A DNA stretch of 64,000 nt from Alphaproteobacteria bacterium (GTDB lineage: Bacteria; Pseudomonadota; Alphaproteobacteria; Rhizobiales; Xanthobacteraceae), in the NCBI GenBank assembly GCA_037200445.1, contig JBBCGH010000001.1, forward strand, positions 3,286,001 to 3,350,000, read 5' to 3'. Made by a program: the position numbers and the translations under genes. Below, in pieces: positions 46,405 through 54,892 of this stretch. The stretch's first letter is position 1; every line of letters starts with the position of its first letter. The notes under the pieces were generated by a model. That model made no database searches. It was not told the DNA's origin and saw only the letters and a program-made list of their open reading frames with translations.

Positions 46405-47178
46405 TTGCAGAACAATCAAGACGAAGATCTTGTGACGCCCGCCTTCGCGGTCGCGCGAGCGATGCGCGCCCTGCACCACGGCATTGTTATCCCCAACTAC
46501 GAAGGGCTCCTGACGCACGGGTATGGACGATTTCTCACCAACGGATCGATCTCTGTTGATGTGGGAGCCAACCTCGGGTTCCACACCCAGGTTCTCTCCG
46601 GCTATTCGCGGGTCATCGCCTTTGAGCCGATTCCGGACCATGCAGCGCGGCTGCGTTCCCAGTTCGCCGATCGGCCAAATGTGGAAATTCGGGAAATTGC
46701 ACTCGGGCGAACCGCCGGCAAACAAAGCTTTCACCACTTCCCGGTCGGTCACGGCATGTCCGGGCTTCGACAGCGCAGCGATCAAACCGAAGCGGCCCAA
46801 TTGATCCGGGTGCGCGTTGACACGATGGACAGCCAACTCGCCGGGCTCGAGCGGCTGGACTACGTCAAGATCGATATTGAGGGCGGCGAGATCGACTGCC
46901 TGCTTGGCGGGCGTGAAACGATCATGCGGCATCGTCCATTCATCAGCGTGGAATACGGGCGCCCCGGATACACGCCATATGGCAACCAAGCCGACACGTT
47001 ATTCGTTACGGCGCAGAGCCTCGATTACGTCATTTCGGATCTGTTCGGGAACCTGATCCAATCGCGCGACGAATGGCTGAAAATCTGCGATCTCTCCTTT
47101 TGGGACTACTTCCTGGTCCCACGCGAGAAGCGGCAATTCTGGCGCGCGATCTTTGCCAAGGACGTCGGAGTTTCCTGA
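46405..47178 (+). CDS. FkbM-family methyltransferase
   Basis: 257 residues from TTG 46405; GTG 46432 is an alternative start. The SAM-binding loop SVDVGANLGFHTQVLSGY and acidic AFEPIPDHAARL are followed by the FkbM motif LDYVKIDIEGGEIDCLLGG and ISVEYGRPGY. Such enzymes O-methylate sugars in glycans or lipooligosaccharides. Codon use is more relaxed than in gyrA, suggesting accessory origin. No other glycan genes lie adjacent. Confidence 0.85.
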   Translation: MQNNQDEDLVTPAFAVARAMRALHHGIVIPNYEGLLTHGYGRFLTNGSISVDVGANLGFHTQVLSGYSRVIAFEPIPDHAARLRSQFADRPNVEIREIALGRTAGKQSFHHFPVGHGMSGLRQRSDQTEAAQLIRVRVDTMDSQLAGLERLDYVKIDIEGGEIDCLLGGRETIMRHRPFISVEYGRPGYTPYGNQADTLFVTAQSLDYVISDLFGNLIQSRDEWLKICDLSFWDYFLVPREKRQFWRAIFAKDVGVS

Positions 47179-47306
47179 GACCAGCTGATCGGGCCATGTG
47201 CCGACAGGCTGGCATCTTCGGATTCCATCGCCGCGTAGCCGTCGCCGCCACGTGCTGAGGCGTGGTACTGATGCGCCTCGCCACAGCCCAGCTTCGGGCC
47301 TAGCCA

Positions 47307-47939
47307 ATGACGTTTCCGCTCGATTTCCTGATCTCGGCGCTGGTGACGCTGCTGGTCGTGGTCGATCCGATCGGGCTGATCCCCGCCTTCCTCGGCATCA
47401 CGGCCGGGCTGCCGCCTCATGCCCGGCGTAGCGTCGCGATTCGCGCCTGCCTGATTGCGTTCGCGATCCTCACCGGCGCGGCGCTTGCCGGCGACTGGCT
47501 GTTGCGCACGCTCTCGATCTCGCTGCCTGCCTTCCGCATCGCCGGCGGCCTTTTGTTGTTCTCGATCGCCAGCGAAATGGCGTTCGGCGTGCGCAGCACG
47601 CGCCAAACCGAGACTGCCGGCAAAGCCGTGGAAGAACATGTGCGCGACATCGCGGCGTTCCCGCTGGCGATCCCGCTGATGGCCGGCCCCGGCGCGATCA
47701 CCGCGACCGTGCTGCTCTCGGGCCGCGCCGGCGGCGATCTGGTGCGCCTGCCATTGTTGATCGCCACCATCGCCGCCGTGATGGTGGCGTGCCTGCTTGT
47801 CTTCTTCGCCGCGGCCAGGATCGAGCGGGTGCTCGGCAAGACCGGCAATACCGTACTCTCGCGCCTGCTCGGCGTGATCCTCGCCGCGATGGCGGTGCAG
47901 TTCGTGGTCGACGGCGTGAAAGCGCTGCTGGCCGCATGA
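47307..47939 (+). CDS. MarC-family integral membrane protein
   Basis: 210 residues with six predicted helices, starting MTFPLDFLISALVTLLVVVDPIGLIPAF, a MarC hallmark, and containing FPLAIPLMAGPGAITATVLL. The family was once tied to antibiotic resistance but its transport substrate is unknown. It ends directly at an extragenic repeat. Confidence 0.9.
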   Translation: MTFPLDFLISALVTLLVVVDPIGLIPAFLGITAGLPPHARRSVAIRACLIAFAILTGAALAGDWLLRTLSISLPAFRIAGGLLLFSIASEMAFGVRSTRQTETAGKAVEEHVRDIAAFPLAIPLMAGPGAITATVLLSGRAGGDLVRLPLLIATIAAVMVACLLVFFAAARIERVLGKTGNTVLSRLLGVILAAMAVQFVVDGVKALLAA

Positions 47940-47985
47940 TTCCGAAAAGTGGGAACCGGTTTTCGGAATCAGATCATGCGCAAAA
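47940..47985. repeat. Interspersed extragenic repeat (inverted copy of the 18.9-kb element)
   Basis: ATTCCGAAAAGTGGGAACCGGTTTTCGGAATCAGATCATGCGC forms a hairpin with TTCCGAAAA/TTTTCGGAA arms. Its reverse complement shares GCGCATGATCT-TTCCGAAAACCGGT-CCCA with the element at 18895. It sits between convergent genes and could terminate both. Confidence 0.75.
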
Positions 47986-48384
47986 TCAGTTCCCGAACGC
48001 AACCGCATGCATGATGCGGCCCGGCAGGAACGTGAATGCCCCCGCGATCACCAGCGCGCCAAGAAAGATCGAGATCATCGCTTTTCGATGCTCCATTACG
48101 CGATGCCTATGCGCATGCAGCACCGCGAGTGGGAGCATCACCAGTGTGAAGATCGACAGCAGATGGATTGGGCTGAACGGTCCAACCAGCCTGATTTCGT
48201 GAATCCAGAACGAGCTGAGGGCAATCATGGCCATCAGCGCCACCCAGATGAAGCCGATGGTCCGGTGCGGCAGAGTGCCCTTGGGCGCCGCGAACTGAAC
48301 GAGCCCGAGCGCGAACACCGCCATGGCGGCGAACGCGTGGACCTGTATTACGGGCGAAGCATTCAAGAGCGGTGCGAGCGACAT
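47986..48384 (-). CDS. DUF2306-like four-helix membrane protein
   Basis: 132 residues with four predicted helices. Histidines occupy conserved-looking positions: VIQVHAFAAMAV, LPHRTIGFIW, FWIHEIRLVGPFSPIHLLS and LHAHRHRVMEHRKAM. This pattern matches DUF2306 proteins, which resemble b-type cytochromes. The start MSLAPLLNASPVIQ at 48384 fits. Haem or quinone function is inference. Confidence 0.7.
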   Translation of the reverse strand: MSLAPLLNASPVIQVHAFAAMAVFALGLVQFAAPKGTLPHRTIGFIWVALMAMIALSSFWIHEIRLVGPFSPIHLLSIFTLVMLPLAVLHAHRHRVMEHRKAMISIFLGALVIAGAFTFLPGRIMHAVAFGN

Positions 48385-48419
48385 GACGGCCCCCGACGAA
48401 ATGTCGTGCGGACTGTAGC

Positions 48420-49493
48420 TTAGCCCGAGCCGCCGCGCAGCTTGCCGACGATCCCGGTCGGGAAGAAATACACCGACAGGATGAACAGGACGCCAAGCCA
48501 CAGCAGCCAGCGGTCCGGGTGAAAGAGCTGCGGCAGGACAGGAATGCCGGCCTCGCCTGCCGCGGCCGAGACCGTTCCCATCAGGGTCTGCAGATAGTTC
48601 TGCGCCAGGATGTAGAGCGTGCCGCCGATCACCGCGCCGTAGAGCGTACCCATGCCGCCGATCACCACGATCAGCAGTATGTCGAGCATGATGTTGAACG
48701 AAAGTGAGGTATCCGGGCCGGTGTAGCGCAGCCACAGCGCGTTGAGTGCGCCGACAGCAGCGGCAGCAGCAGCAGCAATGCAGTTTGCGAGCGTGCGATG
48801 CACCACCGTGCGGTAGCCGAGCGCCTCGGCGCGGAACGGGTTCTCGCGGATCGCCTGCAGCACGCGGCCGAACGGCGAGTTGACGACGCGAAGAAGGAGG
48901 AGGAACAAGAGCACGCAGCAGACCAACACCAGATAGTAGGTGAGCGTCCGGCCCGTGACGGCGATGCCCAGCACATCGCGCGGAATGAACACGGTGCCGG
49001 GCTGCAGCAGCTCGGGCACGCGGAAGCTGCGCCCGTCCTCGCCGCCGGTGAGCCAGGAGAGCTGAGAGGCGAGCACCGCGAAGGCGGACGCCACCGCGAG
49101 CGTGATCATCGCGAAAAAGATCGTCTGCACCCGCAGCGAGAACAGGCCGATCACCAGCGCCAGCAGTGCGGCAAGCGGCAGCGCGATCAAGAGCCCCAGC
49201 CCGACCGCATCCCAGCGCGCGCCCAGCGAATAGAGCGACATCGCGATGCCGTAGCTGCCGATGCCGTAAAACATCGTGTGGGCAAACGAGACGACGCCGG
49301 TGTAGCCGAGCAGCAGATCGTACGATGCCGCGAGCGCGATGAAGATGCAGATCTTCGCAGCCACGTTGAGCGGCTTGGCGCCGGGAAACAGGAACGGCGC
49401 CAGCGCGAGCACCAGCACGATCAGGATCAGCGCAACGCTGAGCACCTTGCTGCCCGGCGGGTCGCCCGACAGCGGCATGAAACGGCTTGTCAT
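48420..49493 (-). CDS. Branched-chain amino-acid type ABC transporter permease (LivM-like)
   Basis: 357 residues with about nine helices. The LivM pattern LLLGYTGVVSFAHTMFYGIGSYG and the ATPase-contact loop AIRENPFRAEALGY are present. ATG 49493 overlaps the LivH stop by 4 bp. This is the last gene of a five-gene minus-strand operon. Confidence 0.92.
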   Translation of the reverse strand: MTSRFMPLSGDPPGSKVLSVALILIVLVLALAPFLFPGAKPLNVAAKICIFIALAASYDLLLGYTGVVSFAHTMFYGIGSYGIAMSLYSLGARWDAVGLGLLIALPLAALLALVIGLFSLRVQTIFFAMITLAVASAFAVLASQLSWLTGGEDGRSFRVPELLQPGTVFIPRDVLGIAVTGRTLTYYLVLVCCVLLFLLLLRVVNSPFGRVLQAIRENPFRAEALGYRTVVHRTLANCIAAAAAAAVGALNALWLRYTGPDTSLSFNIMLDILLIVVIGGMGTLYGAVIGGTLYILAQNYLQTLMGTVSAAAGEAGIPVLPQLFHPDRWLLWLGVLFILSVYFFPTGIVGKLRGGSG

Positions 49494-50506
49494 CGGCTGG
49501 TCACCGGATAAAGCCCGCGCGGACGCCAGAGCAGGATCACCACCATCAACAGGATGTCGGTGACGAGCGCGGCCTTGGGAACGAGGAAGCCCACGTAATT
49601 TGTGGCAAGCGCCACGAGCAGCGCGCCGATGAAGCACCCGGTGACGGAGCCGAGCCCGCCAATGATCACCACGATGAACACGAGCACCAGCAGTTCGCCG
49701 CCCATCGCGGCGTTCACCTGTTCGCGATAGAGCCCCCACATCACGCCGCCGAGGCCGGCGAGCGCAGAGCCCGCCATGAACACGCCCACGAACAGGCGCG
49801 TGATGCGGTAGCCGAGCGCTTCGACCATCTCGCTGTTCTCGACCCCGGCGCGGATCAGGAGGCCGATCCTGGTGCGGTTGAGGATCGCGAGCATACCGAG
49901 GAAGACGACGAGCCCGACCAGCACGCAGACCACGCGATATTTCTCGACCGCCGCCTCCCCGAGCATGAACGAACCGCGCAGGCTCGCGGGCAGCGGGAGC
50001 GGAATCTGCTGCGGGCCGAAGAACGCGTAGAGGACCTGCTCGGCGACGATCATGCCGCCCATAGTGATCAGGATCTGCTTCAGGTGCTGGCCGTAGACCG
50101 GCGCGATCACGACGCGCTCGAAGGCGAGGCCGAGCGCGCCGGTCACGGCCATGGCGAACAGCACCGCCGGAATGACGGCGGCAAGGTTGAGCCAGATCGA
50201 GTCCGCCTGCATCCAGTTCCCGAGCGGGACGAGCACCAGCGTCGCCATGTAGGCGCCGATCGCGATGAACGCGCCGTGGCCGAAATTGAGCACGTCCATC
50301 AGCCCGAAGATCAGCGTCAGGCCGGACGCCATCACGAAGATCATCATGCCCATTGCGAGCCCGGCGATGGTCAGCGTCACCCAGGTCGAGCCGGACGGGA
50401 TGAACGGCAGCGCCGCGAGCGCCAGCACCACCGGCAGCAATAGCGGCAGGTAATCCGCGCGCACCTTCGGCAGCGCCGCGCCGACATCGGTGTCCGTTGC
50501 GCTCAT
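49490..50506 (-). CDS. Branched-chain amino-acid type ABC transporter permease (LivH-like)
   Basis: 338 residues, hydrophobic throughout. LTLIFGLMDVLNFGHGAFIAIGAY is the LivH signature, and GVENSEMVEALGY is the coupling loop. It forms a heterodimeric channel with the LivM-like protein. Its ATG overlaps the upstream ATPase stop by 4 bp, and its own stop overlaps the LivM start. Confidence 0.92.
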   Translation of the reverse strand: MSATDTDVGAALPKVRADYLPLLLPVVLALAALPFIPSGSTWVTLTIAGLAMGMMIFVMASGLTLIFGLMDVLNFGHGAFIAIGAYMATLVLVPLGNWMQADSIWLNLAAVIPAVLFAMAVTGALGLAFERVVIAPVYGQHLKQILITMGGMIVAEQVLYAFFGPQQIPLPLPASLRGSFMLGEAAVEKYRVVCVLVGLVVFLGMLAILNRTRIGLLIRAGVENSEMVEALGYRITRLFVGVFMAGSALAGLGGVMWGLYREQVNAAMGGELLVLVFIVVIIGGLGSVTGCFIGALLVALATNYVGFLVPKAALVTDILLMVVILLWRPRGLYPVTSR

Positions 50507-51225
50507 TGGTGGGTATCCAGGCTCAATCCCAGCAGCCGGTGCTGGAGTTGCTCGTCGGCGGCGAGTGCCGCCATCGTGCCGGAGTGAACGACGCTGCCGT
50601 TGTCCATCACGCTCACGGTGTCGCCGATCTCCTGCGCGACGCGGAAATTCTGCTCCACCAGGAGGATGGTGGCGCCGCGGCGCTTCACTTCCTTCAGGCA
50701 ATCGATCAGCGCGCCGATGATCGCCGGTGCCAGCCCTTTCGTAGGCTCGTCGATCAGCAGCAACCGGCGCTCCTCGATCAGGGAGCGCGCGAACGAAAGC
50801 ATCTGCTTCTGCCCGCCCGAGAGCGTGCCGGCGCGCGAGAGCCAGAACTTCTTCAGCGGCGGGAAGAAGCCGAAAATCCAGTCGAGACGCGTCTCATCCA
50901 TTTCGCCGGCGCGCGCCGCAAGCACGAGGTTCTCGCGCACCGTAAGATCGGAGAACACCGCCATCGTCTCGGGCACATAGCCGATGCCGGCGCGCGCGAT
51001 GTCCGGCGTGCCCAGCGCCTCGATGCGCGTCTCCCCAAGCCGGATCTCGCCGGCGGAGGCGCGCCAGAGCCCCATGATGGTGCGCAACGTCGTGGTCTTG
51101 CCCGCGCCGTTGCGGCCGAGCAGCATGGCGGTCTTGCCCTCCGGCACGGCGAGCGCGACGCCGTGCAGGATGTGATAGCGCCCGATATGCGTCTCGACGC
51201 CCGAAAGGGTGAGCAAATCGCTCAT
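50503..51225 (-). CDS. Branched-chain amino-acid type ABC transporter ATPase (LivF-like)
   Basis: 240 residues. Walker A GRNGAGKTTTLRTI near residue 38, signature LSGGQKQMLSFARSL, and Walker B LLIDEPTKGLAP are intact. The size and TKGLAP motif mark the LivF branch. A palindromic repeat of ~120 bp separates it from the LivG-like gene. Confidence 0.94.
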   Translation of the reverse strand: MSDLLTLSGVETHIGRYHILHGVALAVPEGKTAMLLGRNGAGKTTTLRTIMGLWRASAGEIRLGETRIEALGTPDIARAGIGYVPETMAVFSDLTVRENLVLAARAGEMDETRLDWIFGFFPPLKKFWLSRAGTLSGGQKQMLSFARSLIEERRLLLIDEPTKGLAPAIIGALIDCLKEVKRRGATILLVEQNFRVAQEIGDTVSVMDNGSVVHSGTMAALAADEQLQHRLLGLSLDTHQ

Positions 51226-51242
51226 GCGAAGAAAACTCGATT

Positions 51243-51361
51243 GTCATCCCGGAAGCCGCCGCAGGCGGCTATCCGGGACCCAGTAAACACCGCCGGCGCG
51301 ATGTCGCACGGACTGTGTTTACTGGATCCCGGCTCTCGCTGCGCTCGGCCGGGATGACGAC
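51243..51361. repeat. Intergenic palindromic repeat (GTCATCCCGG...CCGGGATGAC)
   Basis: TCATCCCGGAAGCCGCC-GCAGGCGGCTATCCGGGACCCAGTAAACACC faces GTGTTTACTGGATCCCGGCTCTCGCTGCGCTCGGCCGGGATGAC. Two hairpins in mirror order separate the two ATPase genes of the operon, which may tune their relative expression. It is the best-preserved of three elements of this family in the window. Confidence 0.8.
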
Positions 51362-51370
51362 GGTATGTGC

Positions 51371-52132
51371 TCATGCGGCCTTCTCGCCGAACGAGCCGAG
51401 GTAAGCCTCCTGCACCAACGGCGAGGCGATCACCTCGGCGGGCTTGCCGTCGGCGACCAGCTTGCCGTTGTGCAGCACGATGATGCGGTCGGCGAGCGAG
51501 CGCACCACGTCCATCTTGTGCTCGACCAGCAGGATGATTTTCGACGTGTCGCGCTTCAATTGCGCGATCAGGTCGAGCACGACGGGCACCTCGTCGACGC
51601 TCATCCCGGCGGTCGGCTCGTCGAACATGAAGATCTTGGGCTCGAGAGCGATCATCAGCGCAACCTCGAGCTTGCGCTGATCGCCATGCGACAGCGCCGC
51701 GGCCGGGACGTCGCACCGAGCGCTGAGCGCGACGCGTTCGAGCACGGCATCTGCGCGCGCGATCAGCCCGGTATGGCGCATCCAGGGGCGGAGCATGTCG
51801 TAATGCACGCCGGCGGCCGATTGCACGGCGAGGCGCACGTTCTCGGCAACGGAGAGCCGCGGGAAGAGATTGGTGAGCTGGAACGCGCGGCCGAGGCCCG
51901 CGCGTGTGCGCGCCGGCGCGGGAAGCCGCGTGATGTTGCGCCCGTCGAGCAGCACTTCACCCGCGCTCGCCGCGAGCTGACCGGAGATCAGGTTGAAATA
52001 GGTGGTCTTGCCTGCGCCATTCGGGCCGACGATGGCGGTCAGTTCACCCGGGCGAAACACGCAGCTCACGCCATCGACCGCGACATGGCCGCCGAAGCGG
52101 ATGGTGAGCGAGCGGGTTTCGAGGGAGGTCAT
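51371..52132 (-). CDS. Branched-chain amino-acid type ABC transporter ATPase (LivG-like)
   Basis: 253 residues. Walker A GPNGAGKTTYFNLISG near residue 36, the LivG-type insertion ITRLPAPARTRAGLGRAFQ, signature LSHGDQRKLEVAL and Walker B MFDEPTAGMS are clear. ATG 52132 was chosen on family start (MTSLETRSLTIRFGG); the earlier ATG lies in the repeat element. It pairs with the LivF-like ATPase. Confidence 0.94.
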   Translation of the reverse strand: MTSLETRSLTIRFGGHVAVDGVSCVFRPGELTAIVGPNGAGKTTYFNLISGQLAASAGEVLLDGRNITRLPAPARTRAGLGRAFQLTNLFPRLSVAENVRLAVQSAAGVHYDMLRPWMRHTGLIARADAVLERVALSARCDVPAAALSHGDQRKLEVALMIALEPKIFMFDEPTAGMSVDEVPVVLDLIAQLKRDTSKIILLVEHKMDVVRSLADRIIVLHNGKLVADGKPAEVIASPLVQEAYLGSFGEKAA

Positions 52133-52156
52133 GCGGTGGTCGCCCCAGGCCCGCTG

Positions 52157-52262
52157 CCATACCTCCCCCTGCAAGGGGGAGGTCGACGGGCAAGGCGCGT
52201 CGGGTGGGGGTCATCTTCCGCCGCAGACCCCCACCCCAACCCTCCCCCTTTCAGGGGGAGGG
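52157..52262. repeat. Intergenic palindromic repeat pair (second copy of the 23.6-kb family)
   Basis: CCTCCCCCTGCAAGGGGGAGGTCGAC...GGGTGGGGGTC and the facing GACCCCCACCCCAACCCTCCCCCTTTCAGGGGGAGGG. The layout and both hairpins match the element at 23603-23720. It lies between the binding-protein and LivG-like genes, the same relative position as in the peptide operon (binding protein, then repeat, then the rest). Confidence 0.8.
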
Positions 52263-52292
52263 AGTCGACGGAGCTCGCGGCCGCAGCGTCCA

Positions 52293-53465
52293 TCACCGCT
52301 TGTTCTGAATCGGAACCTGCATGTCCTCGATCTTGAGCTCGCGCACGAGTTCCGGAATGCCCCAGGCGACCGCCGGGTTGGCCTTGATCTTGAAGTGATA
52401 CATGCTTTGGAGCGCCTGATGGTCCTCCTTGCGGAACACCATCTTGCCCTTCGGGGTATCGAACTCGAGGCCCTCCATCGCGGCGATCAGCTTGTCGGTG
52501 TCGAGCGACTTCGCTTTGTTCACCGCGGCGACCGCCGCCATCGCGGCGGCAAAGCCGCCTGCGGTGAAGAAGTCCGGCGGCGCATTGAAACGCTTCTGAT
52601 GCTCGGTCACGAGCCAGTCGTTCACCGGGTTCTTCGGGATGTCGTAGTAATAATAGGTCGCGCCTTCCATGCCGGGCAGCGTCTTGTAGGCTGCCATCGC
52701 GGGCAGGATGTTGCCGCCGCTCGAAAGCTCGATGCCATAGCGGCCCGGGTTCATGTCCTGCAGCTTGGTGAGCGGCGTCGGGCCGGCCCAGATCACCCAG
52801 ATGTACTTCTTGCCCGGCTTGTCCTTGAGCGCATCGAAGAGGCGCTGCGCGGCCGCGGTGAAATCCGTCGTCGCGGCCGGAGCATATTCCTCCGCCGCGA
52901 GCGTCGCGCCGGTTTTCGCCAGCGCTGACTTGAACGCTGCCACGCCGTCGCGCCCGAAGGCATTGTCCTGTGCGAGCGTCGCGACCGTCACGCCCTGCTT
53001 GCCGATCGCGACCGCGTTCGAAATCGCATCCTGCGAGGAATTACGCGCGGTGCGAAAAATGTAACGGTTCCACTTGTCGCCGGTAATGGAGTCGGCGACC
53101 GCCGGCTCGACCAGCAGGATCTTCTTGTTCTCCTCGGCGACGGGGAGCATCGCGAGCGCAGCCGGCGACGCGGTCGTGCCAATGGCGAGCGCGACGCCGT
53201 CATCGGCGTAAGCTTCGGCGAGCGCGGACTTCGCCAGATCGGGCTTGCCCTGGTCGTCTTTGGTGATGATGACGATCTTGCGGCCGTCGACCGTCATGGT
53301 GCCCTTGGTGGCGTACTCGAAACCCATGCGCAGGCCGGTCTCGGTCTGCTTGGCGTAGGCCTCGAGCGGGCCGGTCTTGCCGTAGATCAGCGCAATCTTG
53401 AGGTCTTCGGCTGATGCCCCACTCGCCAGAAGGCCAATCGCTGCCGCAATAACAATCCGTCGCAC
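52293..53465 (-). CDS. Branched-chain amino-acid type ABC transporter substrate-binding protein (LivK-like)
   Basis: 390 residues. A signal peptide (MRRIVIAAAIGLLASGASA) precedes a periplasmic-binding fold type I with DLKIALIYGKTGPLEAYAKQ, IGTTASPAALAMLPVAEENK and a C-terminal GKMVFRKEDHQALQSM. It captures an amino acid or related small ligand; aromatic or amide ligands are also common for this subfamily. It is the first gene of the operon with the LivGFHM-like genes downstream. Confidence 0.93.
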   Translation of the reverse strand: MRRIVIAAAIGLLASGASAEDLKIALIYGKTGPLEAYAKQTETGLRMGFEYATKGTMTVDGRKIVIITKDDQGKPDLAKSALAEAYADDGVALAIGTTASPAALAMLPVAEENKKILLVEPAVADSITGDKWNRYIFRTARNSSQDAISNAVAIGKQGVTVATLAQDNAFGRDGVAAFKSALAKTGATLAAEEYAPAATTDFTAAAQRLFDALKDKPGKKYIWVIWAGPTPLTKLQDMNPGRYGIELSSGGNILPAMAAYKTLPGMEGATYYYYDIPKNPVNDWLVTEHQKRFNAPPDFFTAGGFAAAMAAVAAVNKAKSLDTDKLIAAMEGLEFDTPKGKMVFRKEDHQALQSMYHFKIKANPAVAWGIPELVRELKIEDMQVPIQNKR

Positions 53466-53570
53466 GCTTTCCTCCCGTGAAATCCGTCGGAAGTCCCTAC
53501 CAAGGTGCAGTGCACAAAGGCAATGGGGAGTTCCTGCCGGAAGCGGGTTACGCCCTACGTGGCCGAAATA

Positions 53571-54155
53571 TCAGCCTTGGCGCCGCTCCAGCGATGTATC
53601 CCGATAGAGTTCGGCGAGGGTGCAACGCAGGCCAAAGTCTTCAAGCACGAGCTCTTCCTCGAGCTTTGTCAGGTGTTGCTCCGTCCAGCCGTTTCTGCCG
53701 AGAATTGAAAGGCTGACTTGAACACGATGCTGTTCAATCACGAGCACGCAACGGCAATCCGGATGCCGCTTATAGACGTCGCGCTTGTTTTCAACTGTTC
53801 TCTTGTCGCTCGCGGAGACGATCTCCGCCGCGAGATAAAAACGGTCGGAATATCGATCGTCCGGTCCGGGCGGGTCCGCATCGACCACCACGACGTCCGG
53901 TTCGGGGTCGTAATCCGGCGTGACTGGCGACAGGTTCAATCCCACACTTTGATAGGATGTCCACTCTGATCGATACTTTTTGAGTGCATCGCGGAGCAGG
54001 CTGTCCAGATTGGCCACAATGCGCTGATGCGCTTTCGTGGGGGACGCCATCATCATGGGAACACCGGCGATAAGCTCCCAGTGTTCGCGATCCGGGCGCG
54101 AGTCCAGCCAGGAGCGAAACGCCTCGATCGACAAAGGAGCTGAAATTCCGGCCAC
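53571..54155 (-). CDS. Uma2-family (DUF820) restriction-endonuclease-like protein
   Basis: 194 residues from GTG 54155, which has GGGAG 6 bp upstream; GTG 54221 in frame would add 22. The PD-(D/E)xK-type core is visible: HWELIAGVPMMM, DPEPDVVVVD and LAAEIVSASDKRTVENKRDVYKRH provide the acidic and lysine positions of a nuclease-like fold. Uma2 proteins are abundant in cyanobacteria and some proteobacteria; their substrate is unknown. It follows ssb by 2 to 68 bp on the same strand, so it may be expressed with the SOS-controlled ssb. Confidence 0.75.
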   Translation of the reverse strand: MAGISAPLSIEAFRSWLDSRPDREHWELIAGVPMMMASPTKAHQRIVANLDSLLRDALKKYRSEWTSYQSVGLNLSPVTPDYDPEPDVVVVDADPPGPDDRYSDRFYLAAEIVSASDKRTVENKRDVYKRHPDCRCVLVIEQHRVQVSLSILGRNGWTEQHLTKLEEELVLEDFGLRCTLAELYRDTSLERRQG

Positions 54156-54223
54156 GCCGTTCTCCCGCTCGTTATCGGCATTCGAGGGTATCACGGCTCC
54201 GGTCTCACGGAACAGCCGCACGC

Positions 54224-54718
54224 TCAGAACGGAATCTCATCATCCAGATCGCCGCGCTTGCCGCCGCCGCCCGCCATCGCGGGCGCCCGTTCGCGTGCGG
54301 CCGGACGCGACGAGCCGAAATCGCTGCCTCCGCTCTCGCCATAATCGCCGCCGCCACCGCCGCCACCGGCCCGATCGAGCATGGTCAACGCCGAGTTGAA
54401 GCCCTGCAGCACCACTTCGGTCGAATATTTCTCGACCCCCTGCTGATCGGTCCACTTGCGCGTCTGCAGTGCCCCCTCGAGGTAAACCTTGGAGCCTTTC
54501 TTGAGATACTGTTCGGCGATCTTGGCGAGGCCCTCGTTGAAGATCACCACGCGATGCCACTCGGTCTTTTCCTTGCGCTCGCCGGTCGCCTTGTCCCGCC
54601 AGCTTTCCGAGGTCGCGACGCTCATGTTCACGACCGGCCGGCCGTCCTGCATGCGCCGCACCTCCGGGTCCTTGCCCAGATTGCCGACCAGAATGACCTT
54701 GTTGACTGAACCCGCCAT
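54224..54718 (-). CDS. ssb: Single-stranded DNA-binding protein
   Basis: 164 residues. The OB-fold starts [22 protein letters not shown] and contains [21 protein letters not shown] glycine-rich linker ([19 protein letters not shown]) leads to the acidic tip [12 protein letters not shown], which recruits repair partners. A LexA box (54830-54844) lies 112 bp upstream. In relatives the neighbour across this promoter is usually uvrA; here uvrA is 8 kb away. The start at 54718 matches the family (MAGSVNK). Confidence 0.97.
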   Translation of the reverse strand: MAGSVNKVILVGNLGKDPEVRRMQDGRPVVNMSVATSESWRDKATGERKEKTEWHRVVIFNEGLAKIAEQYLKKGSKVYLEGALQTRKWTDQQGVEKYSTEVVLQGFNSALTMLDRAGGGGGGGDYGESGGSDFGSSRPAARERAPAMAGGGGKRGDLDDEIPF

Positions 54719-54829
54719 TGATGCCTCCACAAACCTTCGAAATTCACCCTACGCGCTTGTTCGTCGGGTCGCCCGCCTGCCGACCACTTGTCCACGCCAA
54801 TATGGGGTGCGGGCACGCTATTCACATGT

Positions 54830-54844
54830 GTTCTCTTTTTGTTC
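54830..54844. promoter_or_regulatory. LexA (SOS) box upstream of ssb
   Basis: GTTC-TCTTTTT-GTTC is an exact match to the alphaproteobacterial LexA motif GTTC-N7-GTTC (read GAAC-N7-GAAC on the ssb strand). Position 112 bp before the ssb ATG makes it a plausible operator. Confidence 0.8.
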
Positions 54845-54892
54845 TAGCATTCCCTCAACGCTGCCGCAAGGCGATTTGGCGGGTTTTCCGGA

